Assembly: GCA_001464935.1 (NCBI GenBank)
Contig: LNEL01000053.1
Location: 72,897-136,896, forward strand
Direction: 5' to 3'
Source: Gammaproteobacteria bacterium Ga0077536
Lineage (GTDB): Bacteria > Pseudomonadota > Gammaproteobacteria > Ga0077536
Length of the DNA stretch: 64,000 nucleotides
The position numbers and the translations under genes were made by a program. Shown here in pieces: positions 35,721 to 44,549 of this stretch. Under the pieces are notes generated by a model. It ran no database searches. It was not told where the DNA came from and was given only the letters and a program-made list of their open reading frames with translations. Each line of letters opens with the position of its first letter. The first letter of the stretch is position 1.

Positions 35721-37181
35721 TCAGAACGCGAAGCTGAGGGTGCCCTGGACAGCGTTCTCCGTGAAGTCTTCCGACCCATCGCCCGACACGCTGTCCATGT
35801 ACGAATAGCTGAGGCGGGAACTGACATGCGGGCCTATCACGTAGTTCACGAACGGCGACAGGAAGAGAAAATCGGTCCCCTGCCCAACACCATCGTTCTG
35901 TCGCGTCTGTTGATCGGCGTTGAGACCAGTGGACAGGCGGTTGGACAGCGCGCGACTCCACGAGCCGCCGACGCTCATCAGGGATTCCTGTCGGCTGTTG
36001 AGCGTGGATTCCTGGGAACGGCGCGTCACCCGGAAATTGAACTGGTCCTGCTTGCGCTGGTAGCCGATCGTGGCCACGAACACGCGCGAAATGAACACAT
36101 CGTTGGTAAGGCCGAGCTGGTCGATCGGTAGCGACGGATCGCCGTTGCCGAGAGGATCGACAACCGGGTTGCCAAACGCGTCGACGGTCGTGAAGATCTG
36201 CTGCTCCCGCAGCACTTCAGCACTCGTACGCAGATCTTCGTTGTACCGCCCATTGATGACAAGACGGCGCCAGCGATGAGAGAAGTCAAAGGACTTGGTA
36301 CTGCCGAACGCGCGATCACCAAAACTGCCGGTGATGGAGGTCCGCGGCGTGAGATTCAGCGTGGCGCCCATCGACCAGTTCAGGCCGCCGCGCAGGTTGC
36401 CGTTGCCACCACGGTCGCCCTGGAACTCGTTGAATTCATAACCGAGCGTGCTGTTCAGGCGCACGAAGCGGTTCAGACGATAGCTCGCGCGGTTGGTCCA
36501 CTGCTGGAATGTTGACTGATTGCCGAAATCGCCACCGTCATTCTCGCGGCGGGAAAAAGTGCTGCCCCAGTTCGTGCGCGCGAATCGCTTGCCGCTGTCG
36601 GCGGAAAAGCGCCAGTCCATGTTCTGACCGCCACCCGCCTGGTTGTCGCCGGTCGACACGTCGCTCCAGTTCGTATTCGCCCGCAACGACACCCAGTTGC
36701 CGAGCTGATGCCTGAACTCCGGCGAGAAGCCATAGCTGACGACATCGGTGCGATTGGCATTAAGGCGGGCATTACGATTCCGGTTGGAGATTTGCCCGAG
36801 ATTGTTCTGCACGGTTGGAAACATCGACGCGAACGCCGTGACGAACACCTGGTCGCGCACGAGCTCGACATTACCGTTGCTCTGCAACAGGTGAGTGAGC
36901 TGGCTCAGCTCGTCGTTGTTCTTGAAGATCTGTTTTTGGGCCGTGTACTGCGTGTTCAGGCGCACCCGCGCGCCGGTGCCGACGAGCGAGACACCAGGCG
37001 ACAGCGTAGTGATCAGGTCGCTGCGTGGATTGACCTCTTCGAGCTGCGCATTGTCGGTGTAGATCTCGGTCAGTGAGAACCGGGGCTGGATCAGCCAGTC
37101 ACCCGCGTGCGCCTGCCCCGCGCCTGTCGTGAGCAGCCCTGCAAGCACCATGCGTGCATGACGACGGGACCCTGCTGTCAT
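35721..37181 (-). CDS. XrtA-associated outer-membrane beta-barrel protein
   Basis: 486 residues from ATG 37181, which gives a signal peptide ending in GQAHA and avoids overlap with the kinase gene; an in-frame ATG at 37247 would lie inside the kinase gene. The mature protein consists of amphipathic beta strands with many Asn, Arg and Thr. It opens with WLIQPRFSLTEIYTDNAQL and ends in Phe, as outer-membrane barrels do. It matches the exosortase A locus family TIGR03016 and may be the outer-membrane exit or a scaffold for the polymer. Neighbours on both sides belong to the conserved XrtA set. Confidence 0.88.
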   Translation of the reverse strand: MTAGSRRHARMVLAGLLTTGAGQAHAGDWLIQPRFSLTEIYTDNAQLEEVNPRSDLITTLSPGVSLVGTGARVRLNTQYTAQKQIFKNNDELSQLTHLLQSNGNVELVRDQVFVTAFASMFPTVQNNLGQISNRNRNARLNANRTDVVSYGFSPEFRHQLGNWVSLRANTNWSDVSTGDNQAGGGQNMDWRFSADSGKRFARTNWGSTFSRRENDGGDFGNQSTFQQWTNRASYRLNRFVRLNSTLGYEFNEFQGDRGGNGNLRGGLNWSMGATLNLTPRTSITGSFGDRAFGSTKSFDFSHRWRRLVINGRYNEDLRTSAEVLREQQIFTTVDAFGNPVVDPLGNGDPSLPIDQLGLTNDVFISRVFVATIGYQRKQDQFNFRVTRRSQESTLNSRQESLMSVGGSWSRALSNRLSTGLNADQQTRQNDGVGQGTDFLFLSPFVNYVIGPHVSSRLSYSYMDSVSGDGSEDFTENAVQGTLSFAF

Positions 37182-37203
37182 CGGACCTGCCCTGCTCCCT
37201 GCA

Positions 37204-38217
37204 TCAGGTCTTGGGCTGCTGGCTACCGTAGCCGTAGCCATATCCATAGCCGTACCCGTACTGTCCGTAACCGTAGCCGTAGTTGCCGCCAGCCGCCTGG
37301 TGTCGAATCTTGTTCAATACGAGCCCTGTGATCTGGACATGTTCCAGCGCCTGCAGAGTACGCTTCAGGGTTTCGCGTGCCGTCTTGTAGGCCTCGACGA
37401 CCAGCACCACCTGGCCGATCAGCGGCGCGAGCGCGGCGGCACCGGACATCGCGAGCACCGGCGGCGCATCGAAAATGACCAGGCGATCCGAGTAACGCGC
37501 GGCCAGTTCCGACGCCAGCTTGACCATGGCCTGACTGGCAAGGCGCTCGGTGATGCCCTCTCGAATCGTGCCTGCCGGGATGAACGACAGCGTCGGCACG
37601 TTCGTGCGCTGGATGACGTCGGCAAGGTCGAGATCCGGATGCGCCAGGTAGTCATAGAGGCCCGTGCGGTTGAACGCGCCGAACAGGCGGCTCAGGTCCG
37701 ACTTCAGGATGTCGCTGTCAATCGCAAGCACCGTGCGATCGATTTCCATCGCGATGCTCATCGCGAGGTTCAGGGTCGTGTAGGTCTTGCCCTCGCCGGG
37801 CATTGAGCTCGTGACCATGATCAGATTGCCCGGCCGTTGCGCATGGGTGCCCGCGCCGGGTGCCGTGTTCGCGATCAGCCGCCGCTTGACCTGCTGGAAT
37901 TCCTCGGACAGGCGGGACGCCGGATCGCCCGGCACCAGAAACCCCATCCGACGCAGGCGCTCGAAATCGAGTTCGAGTGCCGCGCGGCCGAACTTGTGCC
38001 GCGGGATGCCGCTGCCCTGCTCGCTGGCCGGGGGCGGCGGAGCCGTCGTCGGCGCAGGTTCACTGTGGGTCGGCGCCGCCGTCGCCTGCGGCTCAGCCAG
38101 CGGCGCGGCCGACTCGGCGTGCACCTCCGGCGTGGCGCCCGCGTCCGGAGCCGCCTCGCCGTTCGGCGCTTCAGGTTCCCCGCCCAGCTTGCGCATTGCG
38201 CGTTCGATTGTGCTCAC
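37204..38217 (-). CDS. XrtA-associated tyrosine autokinase
   Basis: 337-residue BY-kinase (CpsD/Wzc-C type). After a Pro/Ala-rich N-terminal 65 residues, the kinase has Walker A SSMPGEGKT (137-145), Walker A' VLAIDSD (163-169) and an IFDAPPVL Walker B. The C-terminus (about 311-331) is an extreme Gly-Tyr alternation, the presumed autophosphorylation cluster. It pairs with the chain-length determinant, whose stop overlaps this GTG start (GTGA). Phosphorylation cycles of the tail are expected to control chain length and export. Confidence 0.93.
   Translation of the reverse strand: MSTIERAMRKLGGEPEAPNGEAAPDAGATPEVHAESAAPLAEPQATAAPTHSEPAPTTAPPPPASEQGSGIPRHKFGRAALELDFERLRRMGFLVPGDPASRLSEEFQQVKRRLIANTAPGAGTHAQRPGNLIMVTSSMPGEGKTYTTLNLAMSIAMEIDRTVLAIDSDILKSDLSRLFGAFNRTGLYDYLAHPDLDLADVIQRTNVPTLSFIPAGTIREGITERLASQAMVKLASELAARYSDRLVIFDAPPVLAMSGAAALAPLIGQVVLVVEAYKTARETLKRTLQALEHVQITGLVLNKIRHQAAGGNYGYGYGQYGYGYGYGYGYGSQQPKT
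37223..37283. repeat. Imperfect 6-bp repeats encoding the kinase Gly-Tyr tail
   Basis: The DNA alternates near-identical hexamers (variants of TAGCCG on the plus strand, read as Gly-Tyr codons on the minus strand). Such runs are prone to slippage in multiples of six, which would change the number of tyrosines in the kinase tail without shifting frame. Confidence 0.7.
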
Positions 38218-39848
38218 GCGATCATTCCTATCACGGAAGAAATCTTGCCGTGTAAATCGATACCCATGACGAACATCACGACCTGGCCAATGTAAACCAT
38301 GACAAGGCCGGCCAGCGCCGCCGAGAATGCCATCAATTCATAGCGGCGCTGCTGGCGATGCAGCGGGCTGCTGGACATGCTGACGACGCCCAGCACGGGC
38401 AGTCCCGTGATGTCTTTCAAATCCGGCACGTCGATGATGCGCGGATTCATCTGCGACAGCACCGCCGACAACGCGCCACCGATGCCGAGGCCCACCAGCA
38501 GGACGATGCTCGCGAACAGCAGCCGGTTCGGCCCCGTCGGCAACAGCGGTACGCGCGGCGGCTCGATGATCTTGACCTTGACGTCGTCTTCGCTCTGGTC
38601 GGCTTCCTGCGACATGTAGGCCAGTTCGCGCCGTTTCAGCAGCTCGCCGTACTGTTCCTTGTTGACTTCGTAATCGCGGTTGAGTCGTGCGAGTTCAGCT
38701 TCTACCTCCGGCACCGTGTCGACCTTGCGCTCGAGTTCCTTCACCCGACGCTCGTATTCCGCCACGCGCGTCTGCAGCCCTGCGACCATGGCATCTGCTT
38801 CCGCGGCCTGCAGTTGCAGTTGCTGCTTGAAGGGGTTACCGATCATCGACGCTGATGACGAAGGCTCGTCTGGATCGGTCGGATTCTCCGCAGCCTCCTT
38901 CTCGAGCTCCAGCTTGCGTGCTTTGATCTTGGCTTCGAGGTCGACAACCATTTTGCGCATGGTCACGACATCGGGGTGCTTTTCGGTGTAGGCGACGAGG
39001 AGATCGTCCACGCGATTGGTGAGGTCGGCGATCTTGGCCTCGTGCTGGGCGATTTCAGGATCGCTTTCTTCCAGCTCGGGAAGTTCGTCCATGGCGAACG
39101 GATCTTCGACCGTCGCCTGCTGACTCGCGGCCTGCTCTTTGAGCTGATCCCGACGGCGAATTCCCTCTTCGAGTTCGAGTTGCGCCTGCTTCAACTGGGT
39201 ATGCGCGGCTTCCAGACGAGAGAAGAATCCCCCTTCCGAGCCGGGCATGACACCGACATTTCTCTGCTTGAATTCCTTCAGGCGCTCTTCCGCTTCGACC
39301 AGCCGCTTTTCATAGGCCGCGATCTGCTCTTCGAGGAACTTCTGCGTGACGGCGGTTTCCCTGCGCGAGTCACCGAGCGTGGACTCCATGAACGTGTTGA
39401 GCAGTTCGTCCACGACCGCTTTGGCCACTTTTGGCTTGTCGCTCGAGTACTTCAGCTCGTAGATATTGTCGCGCGTGGTGCCGATGATCGAAATATCGGA
39501 AGACAGATCGGAGATCAGCTTGTCGAACTCTTCCGGCGTTTTCGTGCCAAGGTCCAGATCCGTCCGGCGCGCGACCTCTTCGAGATTGGGCCTCGTCAAC
39601 AGGGTCCGGCTGAGCAGCATGGTCGTGTTCGACAGGTTGCCACTGTCGAACGCGATACCGCGCAGCAGAGGCCTCAGCATCGAGCGGGAGTCGAGATAAA
39701 TCTTGGCCGACACCTGGTACTGGTCGGGCATCAGCTGGACGGCGCCCCACCCGAGCGTGCACGCGATGATCGCCGTGGCGAGCCCCACCCAGCGGTAGAG
39801 CCACGCCATGCGCAGAAAAGTTCGGGCGACTTGGACCTGTTCGTACAT
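38214..39848 (-). CDS. XrtA system polysaccharide chain-length determinant (Wzz-like)
   Basis: 544 residues. A first membrane helix (about 18-38) and a second near 440-462 flank a large periplasmic part with long heptad-rich coiled coils (about 170-420), the standard Wzz/Wzc PCP layout. A further helix near the C-terminus is also seen. It matches TIGR03007 of exosortase A loci. It sets polymer length together with the tyrosine kinase encoded immediately downstream and the export lipoprotein upstream (57 bp gap). The N-terminus MYEQVQVARTFLRMAWLYRW supports this start. Confidence 0.92.
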   Translation of the reverse strand: MYEQVQVARTFLRMAWLYRWVGLATAIIACTLGWGAVQLMPDQYQVSAKIYLDSRSMLRPLLRGIAFDSGNLSNTTMLLSRTLLTRPNLEEVARRTDLDLGTKTPEEFDKLISDLSSDISIIGTTRDNIYELKYSSDKPKVAKAVVDELLNTFMESTLGDSRRETAVTQKFLEEQIAAYEKRLVEAEERLKEFKQRNVGVMPGSEGGFFSRLEAAHTQLKQAQLELEEGIRRRDQLKEQAASQQATVEDPFAMDELPELEESDPEIAQHEAKIADLTNRVDDLLVAYTEKHPDVVTMRKMVVDLEAKIKARKLELEKEAAENPTDPDEPSSSASMIGNPFKQQLQLQAAEADAMVAGLQTRVAEYERRVKELERKVDTVPEVEAELARLNRDYEVNKEQYGELLKRRELAYMSQEADQSEDDVKVKIIEPPRVPLLPTGPNRLLFASIVLLVGLGIGGALSAVLSQMNPRIIDVPDLKDITGLPVLGVVSMSSSPLHRQQRRYELMAFSAALAGLVMVYIGQVVMFVMGIDLHGKISSVIGMIA

Positions 39849-39905
39849 CGTATTGGTTCGTCAGCGCTGCCTGGATGAATGCTGTGTCGGCATGTTGGCG
39901 ACGAA

Positions 39906-40559
39906 CTAGAACCACGCTTCCGGAATGATGATGATGTCGCCGGGCTGCATCGCGACGTTGGCCGAGATGTCACCGTCCCGGATCAGGTCATCGAGGCGGA
40001 TGTTGAACTCCTCTTCCTTGCCGCCGGCGTAGCGCACCAGCACGGCGCGATTGCCGGCCGCGAAATCCGTGAGGCCGCCGGTCTGGATCATCAAATCGAG
40101 CACGGTCATGTTGCGGCGGTAAGGCATCGCCGTCGGCCGCGTGGCCTCGCCGACGATTCGAACCTGGTCGTAGTACTCGCCGACGAAGCCACCGACTGTC
40201 ACGGTCACCAGCGGGTCGCGCACGTATTCGCCGAGTTCCTTTTCGAGTTCGACCGCCAGTTCCGGCGGCGTCTTGCCGGTGGCGAGGTATTCCTTGACGA
40301 GCGGCGTCGAGAAGCGGCCGTCGGGTCGCACGATGACGGTCTGCGAGAGTTCGGGATTGCGCCACACGAAAATGTTCAGGCTGTCGCCGGGACCCACGCG
40401 ATAGACCCAGTCCTTCGCGTAGTCGCTGTCCTTGGGCGCGTCGGGGTAACTCGACCAGAACGGGTTGGTGAACGAACAACCGGTCAGCGCCAGGGCGGCT
40501 GCGCCCAGCAGCAGCATACCGATGACTTGCCGTTTCCGATGATTAAGGTTCGCCCGCAT
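39906..40559 (-). CDS. XrtA-associated polysaccharide export lipoprotein (Wza-like)
   Basis: 217 residues. Lipoprotein signal peptide with lipobox LTGC (C28). The Poly_export domain begins at YRVGPGDSLNIFVW, followed by an SLBB-type part ending in PGDIIIIPEAWF. This is the outer-membrane export channel component of the exosortase A system (TIGR03027-like). ATG 40559 is chosen because GAGG lies nine bases upstream and the lipobox is then at the normal distance; an in-frame start at 40664 lacks both. First gene of the 21-gene minus-strand locus. Confidence 0.92.
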   Translation of the reverse strand: MRANLNHRKRQVIGMLLLGAAALALTGCSFTNPFWSSYPDAPKDSDYAKDWVYRVGPGDSLNIFVWRNPELSQTVIVRPDGRFSTPLVKEYLATGKTPPELAVELEKELGEYVRDPLVTVTVGGFVGEYYDQVRIVGEATRPTAMPYRRNMTVLDLMIQTGGLTDFAAGNRAVLVRYAGGKEEEFNIRLDDLIRDGDISANVAMQPGDIIIIPEAWF

Positions 40560-40826
40560 AGTCGTAATCCTCACACTGCTGCCGCCCAGGTTCTGCCGGT
40601 TTCGTCCGCGCCAGCCATGGCCCGCAGACATAAAACCTTCACTTTCAAGATGGTTAGGTGCCATTTTTTATCTATTTACTGATTAAGTCCAGCACCAGCC
40701 CGCCACGAGCAGGGCAACGCCCTGCCCAAGGCCTCAGGCATCGGCGCGGTCGGGCAATCCTGAAGCCGGGATTCTAGAAGGGACGGACCGCCGCGCACCG
40801 TGCCGTGGCGCCCGTCTTCACAATTG
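40560..40826. promoter_or_regulatory. Leader region of the XrtA polysaccharide operon
   Basis: 267 bp between the acyltransferase-CRP gene end and the export-lipoprotein start must contain the main promoter of the minus-strand locus, unless it is read through. A sigma-54-like sequence TGGGCAGGGCGTTGCC lies on the minus strand at 40728-40713. It has GG and GC at the right spacing but mismatches inside the -24 box. An AT-rich stretch follows near 40660-40685. No convincing sigma-70 pair was found. Confidence 0.3.
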
Positions 40827-42107
40827 TTATGCCGCCGCCTCGGGAGGCTGTGCATGCGCATCGTGCAAGGTATCTGCGGCCACCGGCGTTCGCGTGGCCG
40901 CGTCGGGCAGGAAAGCAATGTGGCGCTCGGAAAAGGCCAGCCGGCCCCCGGCCATCGCCGTTTCGAGGTACTGGCGGGTGACCTGTTCGTCGACAGCGGC
41001 CATCAGCGCCAGTTCTTTCGGCCCACCGCGGAAGACCAGTTCGTCGGGCTTGCTGCGATCGGGCGTGGCCTGCTTGCGGGCCGCTTCGAGCGCGAACTCG
41101 AGGCGCTGCGCGGGGTGGGCGAAGGCCAGCACCATCGCCAGTTCGTCCATCGAGCGCATCCGCGACGCGAAGACCTTGAACAGGCGCCGGGCCCGCTCCG
41201 GGTGATTGTGCAGCTGGGACTCGAAGCTCGACCGGTCGAGCGTCATCAGTTCGCTGTCGACGAGAGCGGTCGCCGAGGCGGCCCGCGGCTGATCGTCGAG
41301 CAGCGCGAGTTCGCCGAACAGGTCGCCCCGCCCGAGGTGGGCAAGCGTCAGTTCCTGGTCTCCATCACGCTTCCGGGAGATTCGGACTTCACCTGTTTCA
41401 ATGACATAGGCGTGCTCGCCGATATCGCCTTCGCTGAAGATCAGCTCGCCCGAACGGAGCACGAGGCGCTCGAAACTGTCCTTGAAGGAACTCAGCGCGG
41501 TGTCGGGCAGGTCGCCCAGCGCCCAACCGATGAATTGCCTGGTGGTGCCGGCCAGCGGAATGACGTGGTTGCCGATTTCCTCGTTCCAGATCTTGTCGCA
41601 CAGTTCGGTGAAGCCGAGCCGCCGGTACATGCCGGCCGTCTCGAAATTCACGACCACCACCACATGCGACGCCCCGTAGCCCTGGCAGACCGTGGCCGCC
41701 ATCCGGAACATCGCCCGGATGACGTCGCGGCGCCGGCGCCACGGGCCCCGGATCGCCAGCATGCCGGCACTGCCGAACACCGGCGTGTCGCGTCCCTGCC
41801 ATTCGGGCCCGAGCCCGGGCAGGTCGTCCGAGGCCTGACGACGATACTCGGCGAAGTCGTACAGTTCATCGACCGGCAGGCCCGCTTCACTGTCCTTGAC
41901 CAGGCGCATCGTGGCGACCGGTTCGGCGTGCTCATAGGCCACGACGTGGTAGACGCTCGGAAATGCATCGAAATGGTCGACCAGCCGGTGGCCGGGCACG
42001 GGTTTACCGCCGAACTTGCCGTCCTCGATGACGAAAACTTCGTGGCGCAGCCACAGGGCGTCGTCGATTTCCTTCGGGCTGCGGGCCAGCTTGATGCGGA
42101 TGGGCAT
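40827..42107 (-). CDS. GNAT acyltransferase fused to CRP-like cNMP-binding/HTH domains
   Basis: 426 residues. Residues 1-200 form a GNAT-type acyltransferase resembling the PEP-CTERM/exosortase-associated acyltransferases related to autoinducer synthases (LRHEVFVIEDG, GMLAIRGPWRRRRDVIRAM, YRRLGFTE). Residues about 210-325 are a cyclic-nucleotide-binding domain with an intact phosphate cassette, FGELALLDDQPRAASA (264-279, with E266 and R275). Residues about 360-405 resemble the CRP winged HTH but are degenerate. The likely logic is a cAMP- or cGMP-controlled acyltransferase, or a regulator carrying an enzyme. It lies upstream of and on the same strand as the XrtA operon, and may be transcribed with it. 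Confidence 0.85.
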   Translation of the reverse strand: MPIRIKLARSPKEIDDALWLRHEVFVIEDGKFGGKPVPGHRLVDHFDAFPSVYHVVAYEHAEPVATMRLVKDSEAGLPVDELYDFAEYRRQASDDLPGLGPEWQGRDTPVFGSAGMLAIRGPWRRRRDVIRAMFRMAATVCQGYGASHVVVVVNFETAGMYRRLGFTELCDKIWNEEIGNHVIPLAGTTRQFIGWALGDLPDTALSSFKDSFERLVLRSGELIFSEGDIGEHAYVIETGEVRISRKRDGDQELTLAHLGRGDLFGELALLDDQPRAASATALVDSELMTLDRSSFESQLHNHPERARRLFKVFASRMRSMDELAMVLAFAHPAQRLEFALEAARKQATPDRSKPDELVFRGGPKELALMAAVDEQVTRQYLETAMAGGRLAFSERHIAFLPDAATRTPVAADTLHDAHAQPPEAAA

Positions 42108-42215
42108 GGGTACGGCTCTGCCTGCGGCCGCGCGCGGGCGGCCGACACTGTCGAATTGGTCCGATCAGTCTAGCACGCACCTCCGGCGCCGCCCGGTGTC
42201 GGCCGCCCTGACGCG

Positions 42216-43835
42216 CTAGAAGCTCAGACGCAATTCCGTGTAGACCCGGTCGGTGTCGTCGAACTGGCCGAAAATGCCGGTCTGCGGGCCACCGAAGACG
42301 TCGCCGCCCAGCGTCGCGCGCCAGTTCGGCGAGAACTCCCAGCTCATCTTGGTCTGCAGCACCCACTCGTTGCGATCAAGGCTGCGGATCCACAGGATTT
42401 CCGGGGTCAGGTCCGGATGCCAGCTGGTCGTCGTCAGCATCACGCTGACACCGGTCTCGACTTCCTTGAACAGCATGTCCCGGTCGTGGTCCTGGAACCA
42501 GGTCTGGAAGAACTGCACGTTGACGTTGTGACCGGCTTCGCCGGCCCAGTCGGCCCCGATCACATAGCGCAGTTCGTCGGTTTCGATCAGGCCGTCGAGA
42601 TCGGTGAGACGGTCGATGCTCATCAGCCGGTCGAGGGTCTGGATCGCTTCGCCCTTCAGCACGAAGCTGCCGAAATCCTTGGCGAACGTGGTGCCGAACT
42701 GGTGGATGCGTTCGTGCAATGGCCTGAAGGTCACGGTCGGCACCGGGGCGACGCTGATGCGGCGATCGAGCGCGGCAGTCTTGTCCGGGCTCGTGTAGTA
42801 GAACGCGGAGATGTCGTACCCGTTCTTCAGGTAGGACGCCCGTGCCCCTGCCCCGAAGTCGTCCCAGTCGCTGCGCGGCGCCTTGTCCTCGAGGAACACG
42901 CCACGCACGCCGGGCGGCAGTTCGATCGGAAACGGATAGTAGTCCGCCCCGAACACGCCGAGGTTGTCGACGGTCATCAGCGGGATGTAGACGAACTCCC
43001 CGTGGAAGTCGCCGTTGAAGTACTCGGCGCGCGCGGCCCACTGGGGAATGCGGATCAGATCGAAGTCCGGCAGCACGAACTCGCGCAGGTCCAGCGCGGA
43101 GATCACGTCGGCAAAGAACAGGCCGACCATCTCGCCCCAGATGATGTGCTGCCGGCCGACGCGGAATTCCCAGTTGTCGGCGTCGATGTCGAGATAGGAC
43201 TCATCGACATAGCCGAACAGCTTTTCATCGTCTTCGACGCGGTCATTGTAGAAGGTTTCGAATTCGAAGACCGGGTCGTATTCGATGTGTCCGCCGAGTT
43301 GCCACTTCACGCGCGGACTGAGCGCGCCGTTGAGACGCAGTTTCAGGATATTGCGGAATTTCGAGAAGTGCCCTTCTTCCGGCACCGTGTACGCGAATTC
43401 GTTCTGGTAGAAACCGCTGACGCGCACCGCCGGCTTGGGCTTCGCCTGGTCTGCGGCGGGCGCGGCGGCCGTTGCAGCCGGGGCGGCTTCGTCGAACAAA
43501 TCGTCGACACTCTCCGCCTCGCCCGCATCGTCGGGTGCTGTATCAGCCGCCGCCGGCGCAGACGGTTCGGGTTCGCCGAACAGGTCATCGACGCTCTCGG
43601 CGCTGCCGGCGTCCTCCGCTGCCGCAGCAGGGGCCTCCGCCGGCTCGTCCGTTGCCTCGAACAGATCGTCCATCGACTCCTGCGCGAGCATCGGCCCGGC
43701 GACTGCCGTCTCGAAACCGGCCGCGTCGAACGGCGATTCCCCGGCTTGCGCGTGCGGCACAGAGGCGAGCAGTGTCGCCAGCATCGTGGCCCGCATCGTG
43801 TCGCTCGTCAGCGTGCGTCCCGTGGTCCTGTTCAT
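42216..43835 (-). CDS. DUF1302-like outer-membrane beta-barrel with N-terminal DDLF repeats
   Basis: 539 residues. A signal peptide ends near AQA-G32. Then comes an Ala/Pro-rich low-complexity region with three copies of an ES[MV]DDLF core at about 53, 80 and 108 (27-28 residue period), followed by about 400 residues of outer-membrane barrel ending in RLSF. Blocks such as RVGRQHIIWGE and PEILWIRSLDRNEW resemble DUF1302-type proteins, which accompany export systems and lipoprotein-sorting-like proteins. The next gene on this strand is the LolD-like ATPase, 39 bp upstream of its ATG, so the two are probably co-transcribed and functionally linked. Confidence 0.75.
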   Translation of the reverse strand: MNRTTGRTLTSDTMRATMLATLLASVPHAQAGESPFDAAGFETAVAGPMLAQESMDDLFEATDEPAEAPAAAAEDAGSAESVDDLFGEPEPSAPAAADTAPDDAGEAESVDDLFDEAAPAATAAAPAADQAKPKPAVRVSGFYQNEFAYTVPEEGHFSKFRNILKLRLNGALSPRVKWQLGGHIEYDPVFEFETFYNDRVEDDEKLFGYVDESYLDIDADNWEFRVGRQHIIWGEMVGLFFADVISALDLREFVLPDFDLIRIPQWAARAEYFNGDFHGEFVYIPLMTVDNLGVFGADYYPFPIELPPGVRGVFLEDKAPRSDWDDFGAGARASYLKNGYDISAFYYTSPDKTAALDRRISVAPVPTVTFRPLHERIHQFGTTFAKDFGSFVLKGEAIQTLDRLMSIDRLTDLDGLIETDELRYVIGADWAGEAGHNVNVQFFQTWFQDHDRDMLFKEVETGVSVMLTTTSWHPDLTPEILWIRSLDRNEWVLQTKMSWEFSPNWRATLGGDVFGGPQTGIFGQFDDTDRVYTELRLSF

Positions 43836-43874
43836 CCGTGCTAATCCTTGAGTATGCGGCAGATGGGCCGGCGC

Positions 43875-44549
43875 TCAGACGACGAGGCGGCCGTCGGCAA
43901 CGCTGACCACGCGATCGGCCATTTCCATGATCCGGAAGTCGTGCGTGGAGAAGATGAAAGTCGTCTTCTCGGTCTCGTTGATCTGCTTCATCAGCGCGAG
44001 AATGCTTTCGCCGGTTTTCGAGTCGAGGTTCGCGGTGGGTTCATCGGCGAGAATGATGCTCGGCCCACCGGCGAGCGCGCGGGCGATCGCCACGCGCTGG
44101 CGCTGGCCACCGCTCAGTTCATTCGGCCGATGCCGCATCTTGCCGCCGAGACCGACGGTCTCCAGGTAGTGCTTCACCCGTTCATGACGTTCCTGTTTGC
44201 CGAGATCGCTCCGCTGCAGCATCGGGTATTCGACGTTCTCCCACGCGGTGAGCACGGGCAGCAGATTGAAGGTCTGGAACACGAAACCGAGCGTGCGCGC
44301 CCGCAAATCGGCGAGTTCGTCCGGGGTCTTGCGGCTGACCATCTCCTCGCCGATGAAAATGTCGCCCTTGCTCGGGGTGTCGATGCAGCCGATCAGGTTC
44401 AGCAGCGTGGTCTTGCCGCTGCCCGACGGGCCGGCAATGGCCAGGAAGCGGCCAGGTGCGACGACCATCGAGATGTCCTGCAGCGCATGGACGGTCTGAG
44501 TGCCGAGCTTGTACTCTTTGTAGACGTGCTCGACGCGCACAACGCTCAT
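43875..44549 (-). CDS. LolD/MacB-type ABC transporter ATPase
   Basis: 224-residue ATP-binding subunit. Walker A is GPSGSGKT (40-47), the signature LSGGQRQR near 143, Walker B ILADEP near 163, and the H-loop STHD near 200. Length and sequence fit the LolD/FtsE/MacB group that drives FtsX-type permeases. No permease is adjacent. Two FtsX-type permeases lie 8 kb away at 52502 and 54164 and are the likely partners. It is transcribed ahead of the outer-membrane barrel and divergently from the LolA-like protein. Confidence 0.92.
   Translation of the reverse strand: MSVVRVEHVYKEYKLGTQTVHALQDISMVVAPGRFLAIAGPSGSGKTTLLNLIGCIDTPSKGDIFIGEEMVSRKTPDELADLRARTLGFVFQTFNLLPVLTAWENVEYPMLQRSDLGKQERHERVKHYLETVGLGGKMRHRPNELSGGQRQRVAIARALAGGPSIILADEPTANLDSKTGESILALMKQINETEKTTFIFSTHDFRIMEMADRVVSVADGRLVV

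Noticed and set aside
40640..40670. Minus-strand TGGCACC box near the XrtA operon start
   Set aside because: A perfect -24 element, but the -12 GC is missing at the right distance, so it is not called a sigma-54 promoter.
42417..43844. 475-residue plus-strand frame
   Set aside because: Antisense to the outer-membrane barrel gene, whose signal peptide and C-terminal Phe are convincing.
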